Shown: piece after piece, positions 1 to 6,248 of the stretch
How positions within the stretch are numbered: the stretch's first letter is position 1
How the letters are laid out: each line of letters begins with the position of its first letter
Assembly: GCA_944358685.1 (NCBI GenBank)
Contig: CALVRQ010000014.1
Span: 1-18,389, forward strand
Length of the DNA stretch: 18,389 bases
Direction of reading: 5' to 3'
Source: an uncultured Bacilli bacterium
GTDB lineage: Bacteria > Bacillota_I > Bacilli_A > RF39 > UBA660
Program-made: the position numbers and the translations under genes
Notes under the pieces: model-generated
The model's input: only the letters and a program-made list of their open reading frames with translations
What the model was told of the DNA's origin: nothing
Databases searched by the model: none

Positions 1-1
1 G

Positions 2-286
2 GCTCCTCTTTTCATTTGTATCACCACAATGTATTGTAATACTTTTTATTTGTTTTTTCCAGTCCTTGAAGGATTTATGTGGCTAAAGCCAATGGATATT
101 ATCCTCCAGTGCTTAGCATATTATAATACGTCTATTGATTATCTTTTAGGTTTAACAAAATATGATATTCCAACTAATGATATTAAACCTAATAATATCT
201 CCGATGAAGATTTTATGCTGTTAAACAAAATCAATAAATTATCTTCTATTGATAAAGCAAAGCTGAAGCCTATATTGATGGTTTAA
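2..286 (+). CDS. C-terminal part of an XRE-type (HTH_3) regulator, partial or decayed
   Basis: The reading frame is open from the left edge to the TAA at 284-286. Residues encoded from about position 79 onward (WLKPMDII then YYNTSIDYLLGLTKY) closely resemble the last helices of the Cro/CI-like HTH domain of XRE repressors, where a 'xTSxDYLLGLT' stretch is typical. The preceding residues (ITTMYCNTFYLFFPVLEG) do not look like the recognition helix expected there, so either the first half lies beyond the edge with a divergent or frameshifted junction, or only a remnant remains. An internal ATG at 29 exists but would give a protein without a helix-turn-helix. It is the only plus-strand gene in the tRNA-associated element and converges on the minus-strand genes. 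A repressor of the element's other genes is an inference only. Confidence 0.5.
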   Translation, partial: APLFICITTMYCNTFYLFFPVLEGFMWLKPMDIILQCLAYYNTSIDYLLGLTKYDIPTNDIKPNNISDEDFMLLNKINKLSSIDKAKLKPILMV

Positions 287-300
287 ATGATAGTAAGTAA

Positions 301-561
301 TTATGCCACAGCCACATCTCCTGGCTTTGGCTTTTTTACTCCAATAAATTCTAATATCTCTATACCTTTATGCTTATTTAAAAATTCTACATATTCTTTC
401 ATACTATAACAATAAACATATTTAACATCTTTCTTATAAATTAAATCTGCTCTTATTGGTTTATCTTCCTTTATCCATACATATATTCTTAAAATACCAT
501 TATTGCTAATGGTTCTTTTTATTTTATCTAACTTATTATTTAAACTATTTAACCTACCCAT
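301..561 (-). CDS. Small protein of unknown function, element-borne
   Basis: Encodes about 86 residues (MGRLNSLNNKL...). I do not recognise the family. The N-terminal third is basic and rich in Asn/Lys, the middle has alternating hydrophobics (ILRIYVWIKEDKPIRADLIY) suggesting a small beta-rich domain, and the end is KKPKPGDVAVA. It is the last minus-strand gene of the element. The ATG at 561 overlaps the 3' end of the upstream helix-turn-helix gene by 8 nt, which suggests translational coupling; a GTG at 570 in the same frame is an alternative start. Neither candidate start has a strong Shine-Dalgarno sequence. Being downstream of a phage-type HTH gene and a Rep gene, it is probably an accessory protein of the same element, but no function can be assigned. 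Confidence 0.6.
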   Translation of the reverse strand: MGRLNSLNNKLDKIKRTISNNGILRIYVWIKEDKPIRADLIYKKDVKYVYCYSMKEYVEFLNKHKGIEILEFIGVKKPKPGDVAVA

Positions 562-940
562 TATTAACACTATCTTTCTCTCTCAATAATTCTTCTAATT
601 CTTTCATTTTATCTATAATATTTCTTTGCTCATTAAATTTTAATATCATCTCTAAAATGTTCTTTGACACATTAAATTTAACATTATCACTAGCACTATC
701 ATTATCTAATATATTATCTAAGACTGTTATAGCCTTATTTCCCATTAAATTGATCTTATCAATGCAATTATCTACTATAAGGCTTTTTCTCTCATTTAAA
801 ACTGCTTTAAACTCGCTATTAGCAAGCCATCTATTCAATGCTGCTTCACTTACTCCAACAATTTTAGCACTTTCTACTATGCTATTACCCTTTAATAATT
901 CATTTATTGCTAATTCTTGTCTTACATTTAACTTAGCCAT
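554..940 (-). CDS. Phage-type helix-turn-helix protein (small-terminase / phBC6A51-like)
   Basis: About 128 residues. Residues 4-40 (LNVRQELAINELLKGNSIV then ESAKIVGVSEAALNRWL) form a classic N-terminal helix-turn-helix of the kind found in phage small terminase subunits and the related phBC6A51 proteins ('...G.S...AA...GVS..T..RW'). The remainder (residues 45-128) is charged and helical, with a likely C-terminal coiled region (NEQRNIIDKMKELEELL). I chose the ATG at 940 because an AGGAG lies 8 nt upstream; the ATG at 946 is only 2 nt from that AGGAG. In phages such proteins recognise DNA ends for packaging; in plasmid-like or integrative elements they are often simply DNA-binding accessory proteins. 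No large terminase or capsid gene is visible here, so the packaging role is not supported. The downstream small gene overlaps its end by 8 nt. Confidence 0.65.
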   Translation of the reverse strand: MAKLNVRQELAINELLKGNSIVESAKIVGVSEAALNRWLANSEFKAVLNERKSLIVDNCIDKINLMGNKAITVLDNILDNDSASDNVKFNVSKNILEMILKFNEQRNIIDKMKELEELLREKDSVNNG

Positions 941-970
941 AATCATTGCTCCTTTTATTATTTTTAATAA

Positions 971-1004
971 AAATACTATTATTTCCTATTAAAAACTATT
1001 ATTT
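971..1004. repeat. Two 14-bp direct repeats, 20-bp period, upstream of the HTH gene
   Basis: AAATACTATTATTT at 971-984 and AAAAACTATTATTT at 991-1004 differ at one base and are spaced by 20 bp. They lie 31 bp upstream of the HTH gene start and downstream of rep. The arrangement could be an operator (two helical turns apart) or iteron-like. The surrounding 120 bp (947-1067) is almost pure A/T, so chance similarity is a serious alternative. Confidence 0.35.
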
Positions 1005-1067
1005 TTATCTCTTTTTTCTTTAATATTATATGTTTTTTATAATTTAACAAATTCTATTATAATAGAT

Positions 1068-1802
1068 TTACTTAAACTCCTTAAAACCTTTATATTTATT
1101 ATTATAAAAACATTTTCTACTTACTGGTTTTGCCAATAAATTCAATTTTCGAGCAATATCAAAATAAGTAACTGCAAAACCATTACTTTCAATAAGCTGG
1201 GTTAAAATACTTTGCTTCTTTATATATTTTATTATATGTTCATAATCTTCCTTTCTATTTCTTGTCTTTCTTCTATTCACATTCAAATTAGTTAAACTAC
1301 ATCTAGGCACTCGCTGATTTTTCTTCTTTCTCTTTGCTAATATACCACTCATAAGAGCATCTAAATTTTTATTATACCCTTTATAATAATGCTTATAAAA
1401 ATTAGGAGTATCATAAACACTTTTGTCAAATTCTTCATTTGCTAATTTTTTATTTAATACTTTCTGCAAATATTCCTCTATATCTCTAACCATAGTACCT
1501 AATGGGTCACCACAAACCATAACGTGTAAATGCCAATTAACGTATCTAATTCCTTTTGTCTTACTCTTTGGCATAAATTCAGTTCTAGGTCTGCCAACAC
1601 CATTTGTCTTATACTTATAAAGGACACTATCGCCATCAACATTAGATAAACCTACAAAGATACTGTAATCATAATCACTGTTTTTATATTTATACTTAAT
1701 AAACTTAATTAAATTATAATAGACTGCCTTTGCTTCTTCCTCACTAAACAAATAATATGTTGGGGTACTTAATAATGTAACACCAAATCTTCTTCTACTC
1801 AT
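1068..1802 (-). CDS. Rolling-circle replication initiator (HUH endonuclease Rep)
   Basis: 244 residues. The protein carries the three motifs expected for a rolling-circle Rep: motif 1 FGVTLLS near residues 6-12, motif 2 with the metal-binding His-hydrophobe-His as WHLHVMV around residues 91-97, and motif 3 YEHIIKYIKKQ around residues 187-197, where a Tyr followed by Lys would nick the origin and form the 5'-phosphotyrosine. The region between is very basic (several KKK/RRK clusters). This family nicks one strand at a hairpin origin to start rolling-circle replication of plasmids, phages or integrative elements. The start codon overlaps the stop of the upstream gene by one base (TAATG), so the two are likely translationally coupled. 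The HUH and Tyr motifs are seen; plasmid versus integrative versus phage origin is inference from the adjacent tRNA. No helicase domain is present at this length. Confidence 0.8.
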   Translation of the reverse strand: MSRRRFGVTLLSTPTYYLFSEEEAKAVYYNLIKFIKYKYKNSDYDYSIFVGLSNVDGDSVLYKYKTNGVGRPRTEFMPKSKTKGIRYVNWHLHVMVCGDPLGTMVRDIEEYLQKVLNKKLANEEFDKSVYDTPNFYKHYYKGYNKNLDALMSGILAKRKKKNQRVPRCSLTNLNVNRRKTRNRKEDYEHIIKYIKKQSILTQLIESNGFAVTYFDIARKLNLLAKPVSRKCFYNNKYKGFKEFK

Positions 1803-2092
1803 TAGACTGCCTCTTTCATAGTATCTAATATTAAATTTAGTTTTTTCATATCAATTGGCATTCTTCTATTATATAAAAACATATTATCTTCATCAAAATA
1901 CAATATCACTATCTTTTTACCATTTAATTTTATTAAAAATCTATGTGGTTCTATAAAACTTACATTAGTTCTATCAACATTTAAAATTCTTCCTTGCGTA
2001 AATTCATATTTAGCACTATGAAAATCACAAGCAATTCTAATTTTTTTCTCAAACTTTTCATTTCTTCTTAAATCTACATAATTTTTTATCAT
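1802..2092 (-). CDS. Small protein of unknown function preceding rep
   Basis: 96 residues beginning at the ATG at 2092, which has a strong GGAGG 5 nt upstream; an earlier in-frame TTG at 2104 lies just ahead of that ribosome binding site and is not the likely start. The protein is basic at the N-terminus (NYVDLRRNEKFEKKIRIA), followed by alternating beta-strand-like segments (VSFIEPHRFLIKL, KIVILYFDEDN). I do not recognise it. It overlaps rep by one base (TAATG), so it is very likely the first gene of a rep operon and could be a replication accessory or copy-control protein; that role is inference from position only. Confidence 0.6.
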   Translation of the reverse strand: MIKNYVDLRRNEKFEKKIRIACDFHSAKYEFTQGRILNVDRTNVSFIEPHRFLIKLNGKKIVILYFDEDNMFLYNRRMPIDMKKLNLILDTMKEAV

Positions 2093-2122
2093 TTTTACCT
2101 CCAATTTTATGGCAAACTAAAA

Positions 2123-2148
2123 CACGGATAAACTCTACGTTTTCCGTG
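2123..2148. repeat. Imperfect hairpin between tRNA-Trp and the rep operon
   Basis: CACGGA at 2123-2128 pairs with TCCGTG at 2143-2148, and inside it AAAC (2130-2133) pairs with GTTT (2139-2142), giving a 10-bp stem with one bulged base at 2129 and a 5-nt loop. On the minus strand the stem is followed by TTTT, so it could terminate the tRNA transcript. Because it lies immediately before the rep operon it could also be a rolling-circle origin structure or a leader element. A weaker 5-bp stem (2165-2169 with 2176-2180) lies beside it. Confidence 0.5.
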
Positions 2149-2192
2149 CTTTTATATATGTTTACTCCATATTTTTGGAGATTATCCACATC

Positions 2193-2268
2193 TGGCAGGG
2201 GAAGCAAGACTTGAACTCACGACATTCGGTTTTGGAGACCGACGTTCTACCAACTGAACTATTCCCCT
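2193..2268 (-). tRNA. trnW: tRNA-Trp (anticodon CCA)
   Basis: On the minus strand the gene folds as a full cloverleaf: acceptor AGGGGAA pairs with TTCCCCT, the D arm contains GTTCAGTTGGTAGAAC, the anticodon stem TCGGT/ACCGA encloses the loop CTCCAAA with anticodon CCA, and the T arm contains TTCAAGT. The discriminator is G and the 3' CCA is encoded (2193-2195). It reads the codon UGG only. A CCA rather than UCA anticodon agrees with TGA being used as a stop codon in this window. Its 3' end borders the putative integrative element. Confidence 0.96.
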
Positions 2269-2289
2269 GTGTCTTTCAAAGACAAATAA

Positions 2290-2318
2290 ATTATATCACA
2301 ACATCACAAGCTTTTCAA
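2290..2318 (-). promoter_or_regulatory. Sigma-A promoter of tRNA-Trp
   Basis: On the minus strand TTGAAA (2313-2318) is followed after exactly 17 bp by TATAAT (2290-2295). This puts the start of transcription about 15 nt ahead of the mature tRNA 5' end at 2268. Confidence 0.8.
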
Positions 2319-2358
2319 CTTTTTTAAATCGTTCTATCAATATTTTATATTAAAAACA

Positions 2359-2364
2359 TATAAT
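2359..2364 (+). promoter_or_regulatory. Possible -10 box of the SleB-like hydrolase gene
   Basis: TATAAT at 2359-2364 lies 17 nt ahead of the ATG, with GGTGA at 2370-2374 as the ribosome binding site. No good -35 hexamer is found at the usual distance, and the region is AT-rich, so this is tentative. Confidence 0.4.
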
Positions 2365-2381
2365 ATATTGGTGATTTTACT

Positions 2382-2810
2382 ATGTCCGTAATTAGATCTA
2401 CTGATACTGAAAGAGACTTACTCGCAAGATTAATGAGAGCTGAAGCCGTTGGCGAAGGAGACTTAGGAATGTTAATGGTTGGAAATGTTGTCATAAATAG
2501 AGCTCTAGCAAACTGTCTCACATTCAAAAACATAGACACAATAAGCGAAGTTATCTACCAAAACCCTGGTGGTTTTTCTGGAGTTGATAGCCCTTTATTC
2601 TTTAGTAATCCTACAACCGTTGAAAGAAACCTAGCTGATAGAGTAATTAAAGGCGAATACTATCACCCAGCCACTCACGCCTTATGGTTCTATGCACCAA
2701 ATACCGGTGAATCATGCAAAACAACTTGGTGGGACCAATATAATACAGGTAGATATAAAAACCATTGCTTCTATGCTCCCGCTCCTGGTGAATGTAAAGA
2801 AATAAGATAA
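2382..2810 (+). CDS. Cell-wall hydrolase, SleB/CwlJ type (Hydrolase_2)
   Basis: 142 residues covering essentially only the catalytic domain. The start LLARLMRAEAVGEGDLGMLM followed by VGNVVINR is the signature of the SleB/CwlJ hydrolase family (lytic transglycosylase/amidase-like enzymes acting on peptidoglycan); E21 in 'MRAEAxGE' is the likely catalytic acid. Further family features are the central NPGGFSGVDSPLF and the C-terminal HPATHALWFYAPN and 'W..Q...GR...HCFYAP'. In spore-formers the family degrades cortex during germination, but single-domain members also occur in non-sporulating bacteria and phages. There is no signal peptide or peptidoglycan-binding domain, so how it reaches the wall is unclear. 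The start is supported by GGTGA 7 nt upstream. It is the only chromosomal plus-strand gene here, convergent with htrA; the shared palindrome at 2812-2829 separates them. Confidence 0.85.
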   Translation: MSVIRSTDTERDLLARLMRAEAVGEGDLGMLMVGNVVINRALANCLTFKNIDTISEVIYQNPGGFSGVDSPLFFSNPTTVERNLADRVIKGEYYHPATHALWFYAPNTGESCKTTWWDQYNTGRYKNHCFYAPAPGECKEIR

Positions 2811-2811
2811 A

Positions 2812-2829
2812 AGACTCTAATTAGAGTCT
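2812..2829 (-). terminator. Terminator of the Abi-htrA operon (palindrome)
   Basis: AGACTCT (2812-2818) and AGAGTCT (2823-2829) form a 7-bp perfect stem with loop AATT. On the minus strand it is followed by a T-rich stretch (TTTATCTTATTT). The htrA stop codon lies within it. The plus-strand gene also ends just before it, so it may work in both directions, although no T-run follows on that side. Confidence 0.7.
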
Positions 2830-3902
2830 CCTATTCGATGAGTTAACTTAAGAGTTAACTCTTTTTCATCACCATTTCTAACAATAGTTAATTTAACACT
2901 ATCACCTATATTATGCTTATATAAAAGATATTTCAAATGAGCTGAATTTTTAATTTCTGTACCATCAACCTTAGTAATAACATCATTTCTTTGTAAACCA
3001 GCAGCTTCAGCATCCGAACCATTTTCAACGGAATCAACAACTACACCTGATTTAATACTATCATCAATACGTAAATCGCTATATCCAAGTAATGGCAAAG
3101 TATCTAAATCATATAATGTAACCCCTATAACCGGTCTTTCAATAGGCTCTCCACTTTCTAATTTATCTATTTGTGACATAGCCACTTCAATTGGAATAGC
3201 AAATCCCATACCCTCAACTGAACTTTCAACTAATTTTACTGAATTAATACCAATAACTTCTCCATTGATATTAACAAGTGGCCCACCACTATTACCAGGG
3301 TTAATAGACGCATCTATTTGAATTGCTTCCATCATATATGAAGAACCATTATTAGTAACTGTAATTTCACGATTTTCTCCAGAAATAATACCTTTTGTAA
3401 CTGTACCCGCATAATCTGTACTAACAGGCGTTCCTACAGTAAATATTGTATCTCCTAATTTAGCCTCAGTACTATCACCAATTTCAGCCACTTGAAGAAC
3501 CTTATCACCATCCATTCTTAAAACAGCGATATCCATATATTCATCAGTACCTAAAACCTCAGCATCCACTTCTTCACCAGAACTCAAAGTAAGTTTGATT
3601 TCATTCGCACCTTCAACAACATGATTATTCGTTAAAATATAACCATACTGACCTTCCTTCTTATAAACAAATCCAGAACCATATCCAGCAAGACGACCAT
3701 TTTGATAATTATTTACAACTACTACTGAATCATAAACCTTATCAATAGATTCATTAATTGAATCATTTGAAGTAATCGTTACATTCTTATTAACTAAACT
3801 ACCTTCATTATCAGAACCACTATTTACAAAATATAAAGTTCCCGTCACACCAAGTACTAAAACAATCAAAATAATAATAACATTAACTATTCGCTCACGC
3901 AT
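2817..3902 (-). CDS. htrA: HtrA/DegP-type membrane-anchored serine protease with PDZ domain
   Basis: 361 residues. An N-terminal membrane segment (about residues 6-26) anchors the protein with the protease outside. The trypsin-like S1C domain spans about 50-245 with the complete triad: H94 in TNNHVVEG, D124 in EYMDIAVLRMD, and S205 in NPGNSGGPLV. A single PDZ domain follows (about 255-355; SVENGSDAEAAGLQRNDVIT). It degrades or refolds damaged exported proteins. The start is well supported by GGAGGG 6 nt upstream. It lies 13 nt after the Abi gene and is likely co-transcribed with it; together with the sortase, amidase and other envelope genes just upstream this suits a role in surface protein quality control. 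Length and architecture are usual for Gram-positive HtrA. Confidence 0.95.
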   Translation of the reverse strand: MRERIVNVIIILIVLVLGVTGTLYFVNSGSDNEGSLVNKNVTITSNDSINESIDKVYDSVVVVNNYQNGRLAGYGSGFVYKKEGQYGYILTNNHVVEGANEIKLTLSSGEEVDAEVLGTDEYMDIAVLRMDGDKVLQVAEIGDSTEAKLGDTIFTVGTPVSTDYAGTVTKGIISGENREITVTNNGSSYMMEAIQIDASINPGNSGGPLVNINGEVIGINSVKLVESSVEGMGFAIPIEVAMSQIDKLESGEPIERPVIGVTLYDLDTLPLLGYSDLRIDDSIKSGVVVDSVENGSDAEAAGLQRNDVITKVDGTEIKNSAHLKYLLYKHNIGDSVKLTIVRNGDEKELTLKLTHRIGDSN

Positions 3903-3915
3903 AAAAATCCCTCCT

Positions 3916-4845
3916 TCACATCTCTTTTATATCATACCAATTACTAGGAAAACCTATTCTATTTAAAATAGTATCTAGTGGTACTACATTTATTGCTTCA
4001 TCTAGACTTTGAACTTCCCTTTTAATTTCCTCAATCATAATATCAAATTCTTCTTTTCTAAGCATCACTTTTAAAATAATAACTAAACTAAATAAATCAT
4101 TTTTACCATATATATAACCATCTTCATCACTAGGAATATAAAGCTTTTCATGATAAAAAGTATCAGGAATCACCCTTTGCGTTCTATGGTCATACAAAAT
4201 ATCTTCATGCGCACATACATTTCTAAAATTAGAAAGTAAAGACAAATAAATACCTAAAACCTCAGAATTAACTTTGTAAAAATTACTTATTTCTACCTTA
4301 TCCTCATCTTTTAAAATATCATAAAACTCTGCCATAATCCCAAAAGAAAGAACTTTAACCAAAATCCAAAGCGGTATATATCCATAATTTTCAATATAAT
4401 GATATGTAGCAGTATGTTTACGCCCATTAACTCTTATCTGTCTTTTAACCTTATTTAAAACATCATATACCTGCCTAGATTGTAAACTATCCTGAGAAAA
4501 ATTTTGCGGTTCCAAATAATCTTTTTCTTTAAAACCATACTTCCTAGACAATTGATAACTAATAATTGATTTGATATTATTTTCCACAATCAAAATATTT
4601 TTAAAAAAAGTATTTCTAATTGCCCTATCAAACAAAAAGGTTGCGTAAAGTTCCTCAAAAGTCGTACCAGGTAAAAATTTTTTGCCAGATTCTTTCGTCA
4701 TAAATAAATGACGATACCCACTTATAAAAAAATAATTTTCTCTAAATAAAATTTCTCTAGTTTTTTCATTATTATCAACAATTAAACCTTTTCGCTCTAA
4801 AATATCTACTTGTTCATCTATTGTTTTAAATATTTTTTCTGTCAT
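3916..4845 (-). CDS. Abi_2 (AbiD/AbiF-like) HEPN-type abortive infection protein
   Basis: 309 residues matching the Abi_2 family along its length: N-terminal DEQVDILERKGL and 'YFFISGYRHLF', the central YIPLWILVKVLSFG (residues 156-169), and the C-terminal FRNVCAHEDILYD. R208 and H213 form the R-x4-H motif of HEPN domains, the catalytic signature of many RNases in phage defence and toxin systems. Family members (lactococcal AbiD, AbiF) stop phage propagation at the cost of the cell, probably by RNA cleavage; that activity is inferred here. No obvious antitoxin gene is adjacent. Start: ATG with AGGTGA 4 nt upstream. It ends with TGA and htrA follows after 13 nt. Base composition does not differ clearly from its neighbours, so recent transfer is not evident. 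Confidence 0.87.
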   Translation of the reverse strand: MTEKIFKTIDEQVDILERKGLIVDNNEKTREILFRENYFFISGYRHLFMTKESGKKFLPGTTFEELYATFLFDRAIRNTFFKNILIVENNIKSIISYQLSRKYGFKEKDYLEPQNFSQDSLQSRQVYDVLNKVKRQIRVNGRKHTATYHYIENYGYIPLWILVKVLSFGIMAEFYDILKDEDKVEISNFYKVNSEVLGIYLSLLSNFRNVCAHEDILYDHRTQRVIPDTFYHEKLYIPSDEDGYIYGKNDLFSLVIILKVMLRKEEFDIMIEEIKREVQSLDEAINVVPLDTILNRIGFPSNWYDIKEM

Positions 4846-4862
4846 ATACTCACCTATGAAAC

Positions 4863-4871
4863 ATTATAGCA
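4863..4871 (-). promoter_or_regulatory. Extended -10 promoter of the Abi-htrA operon
   Basis: On the minus strand TGCTATAAT (TGn extension plus a perfect -10) lies 17 nt before the Abi start, giving a leader of about 11 nt that still holds the AGGTGA site. No recognisable -35 box is present. Confidence 0.6.
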
Positions 4872-4907
4872 CAAAAACTATCCCCTTTTATGATAAAAGT
4901 GTGAAAT

Positions 4908-5570
4908 TTAACTACTAAAATATAAATTAACTGCATTCCTAATTACAGTTGCTATCTTATTTTGATAAGTATCACTCTTAAGTAAAGATCTTTCACTCGC
5001 ATTAGACAAAAAACCAACTTCTAATAAAACACCAGGCCTACTAACTCTCCTTTGCAAATACTTTGTACTATTTTCCTTATAATCCCTATTAGAATTCAAA
5101 TGCTTTTGAAACTCTTTTTGAAATATTTTTGCAATCTTCTCATTCTCCGGATTAATCGTGTCATAATAAACCTCTGCCCCGTGTAAAGTACCGCTATCTT
5201 CCGCATTCAAATGAATTGACAAATACAAATCACACTCAGATTGATTAATTATATTAGCCCTTCTAGATAAATCACTACGTTTACGATTCCAAGCATTACT
5301 CACAGATAAATCATAATCACCATATCTAGTTAAATAAACAATAGCTCCATCTTGTTTTAAAAGCTCCATCACCTTATTAGTAATAGATAAATTCAAATCA
5401 GACTCTTTAACATTTTTATAAAAAGCTCCACTATCAGCTCCACCATGTCCTGCATCTAAATAAATAACCTTGGAAAGCAAAGATAAGTTATTTTCCTTCG
5501 CACTAACAAAATTAAAAAAACAAAGTAAAGTAAGCAAAAAAACTAAAGCCCCTATTTTATATTTCAACAT
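4908..5570 (-). CDS. Exported N-acetylmuramoyl-L-alanine amidase (Amidase_3)
   Basis: 220 residues. A signal peptide or N-terminal anchor occupies about residues 5-24 (IGALVFLLTLLCFFNFVSA, possible cleavage after VSA). The rest is a complete Amidase_3 domain: zinc ligands H42 (LDAGHGGADSGA), E57 (ESDLNLSI) and H120 (SIHLNAEDSGT), with the catalytic E184 in PGVLLEVGFLSN. It cuts the bond between N-acetylmuramic acid and the stem peptide in peptidoglycan. No SH3, LysM or other wall-binding domain is attached, as in minimal CwlD/AmiC-like members. The start has GGTGA 6 nt upstream. It is a separate unit between the sortase gene and the Abi gene, probably with its own promoter. Function as a cell-separation or remodelling amidase is inferred. 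Confidence 0.93.
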   Translation of the reverse strand: MLKYKIGALVFLLTLLCFFNFVSAKENNLSLLSKVIYLDAGHGGADSGAFYKNVKESDLNLSITNKVMELLKQDGAIVYLTRYGDYDLSVSNAWNRKRSDLSRRANIINQSECDLYLSIHLNAEDSGTLHGAEVYYDTINPENEKIAKIFQKEFQKHLNSNRDYKENSTKYLQRRVSRPGVLLEVGFLSNASERSLLKSDTYQNKIATVIRNAVNLYFSS

Positions 5571-5596
5571 AAAATCACCTATAATAAGTTTATTCC

Positions 5597-5602
5597 ATTA
5601 TA
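5597..5602 (-). promoter_or_regulatory. Probable -10 box of the amidase gene
   Basis: TATAAT on the minus strand, 26 nt ahead of the start codon. A weak TTTCAA -35 would need a 19-bp spacer. Tentative. Confidence 0.4.
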
Positions 5603-5645
5603 TTTTCTCTTATTCTCTTATTTGAAACAGTCCAAAAAAACTGTT

Positions 5646-6248
5646 CTATTTTAAATATCCAATTACAACTAATTGTCTATCACTACCTAGACAAGTAATT
5701 AAAGTAATTGTAGTTTTACTCTTATCTCTTTTTATATTCACCTTTCCAGTTTTTAAAACATCATAAATTTTAGTAATTTCATAAGTATAATTCACATCAT
5801 TATAACTTATATTAACTTCATCGCCTAATTTAAGTTTATGTAAATTTCTAAAATAGCCAACTGACGTATTACCATTATGAGCAGCTAAAATCAAATTACC
5901 ACCTAAAACATTAGGCATATCTGAACTATCTAAAATTTCAATATTTTTATTCACATCATTTTGATAAGAGTTAATATCATATAAACGTTTTTGTAAATTA
6001 ATTTTAGGAATCTCTATAATTCCCAAATAATCATCACTCCGAACGTTTTTTACTTTTTCAATTTTTATAGCCCCTTCATTCTTAATTTCTTCATTTACTA
6101 CTTTCTTATCACTTTTATCTTCATATTTAAAAGTCGGCTCATAATCTTTAATAGTTTGAACCTCACTTAATACATAACTGCAAAAATAATAATGTCCAAG
6201 AATTACTAATATTAAACCAATATTTTTAATATATTTTTGCCAAGACAA
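5646..6248 (-). CDS. Sortase (transpeptidase), membrane-anchored
   Basis: 200 residues. An N-terminal membrane segment (about 8-29) is followed by a linker and a sortase domain from residue 75 (YLGIIEIPKINL). Catalytic residues are all visible: H124 in LAAHNG, C186 in TLITC and R191 in SDRQLVVIG. Sortases cleave a C-terminal LPxTG-like motif between Thr and Gly and join the protein to a wall peptide; the motif pattern resembles class A/D-type housekeeping or dedicated enzymes, and I do not assign a class. The only start available is TTG at 6248 (a stop codon lies two codons before), with GGTG 6 nt upstream. The gene overlaps the 3' end of the thioester surface-protein gene by 23 nt, so the two are almost certainly co-translated and that protein is its obvious substrate. 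Confidence 0.93.
   Translation of the reverse strand: MSWQKYIKNIGLILVILGHYYFCSYVLSEVQTIKDYEPTFKYEDKSDKKVVNEEIKNEGAIKIEKVKNVRSDDYLGIIEIPKINLQKRLYDINSYQNDVNKNIEILDSSDMPNVLGGNLILAAHNGNTSVGYFRNLHKLKLGDEVNISYNDVNYTYEITKIYDVLKTGKVNIKRDKSKTTITLITCLGSDRQLVVIGYLK

Larger units (their letters stand above)
1..2195. mobile_element. One end of a putative integrative element next to the tRNA-Trp 3' end
   Basis: An XRE-type regulator remnant, a phage-type HTH protein, an HUH Rep and two unknown small proteins sit immediately downstream of the 3' end of tRNA-Trp, the classic target for tyrosine-recombinase integration. These gene types are accessory, in contrast to the chromosomal genes to the right of the tRNA. 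The left boundary, the integrase and the second att copy are not inside the window, so the element is partial. Boundary placement at the CCA end (2193-2195) is inference. Confidence 0.6.

Noticed and set aside
657..992. 111-codon open frame on the plus strand
   Set aside because: Antisense to the HTH gene, extends into A/T-only sequence, no ribosome binding site; composition is a shadow of the minus-strand gene.
1423..1620. 65-codon plus-strand frame
   Set aside because: Lies wholly antisense to rep, whose HUH motifs confirm the minus strand is coding.
1..2195. CRISPR array or cas-linked repeats in the AT-rich left region
   Set aside because: Only one pair of short repeats with a 6-nt gap, far from the spacer architecture of CRISPR.
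5626..5645. 6-bp hairpin just after the sortase stop as a terminator
   Set aside because: AACAGT/ACTGTT stem exists but no T-run follows on the minus strand (TCAAATAAG), so support is too weak to call.
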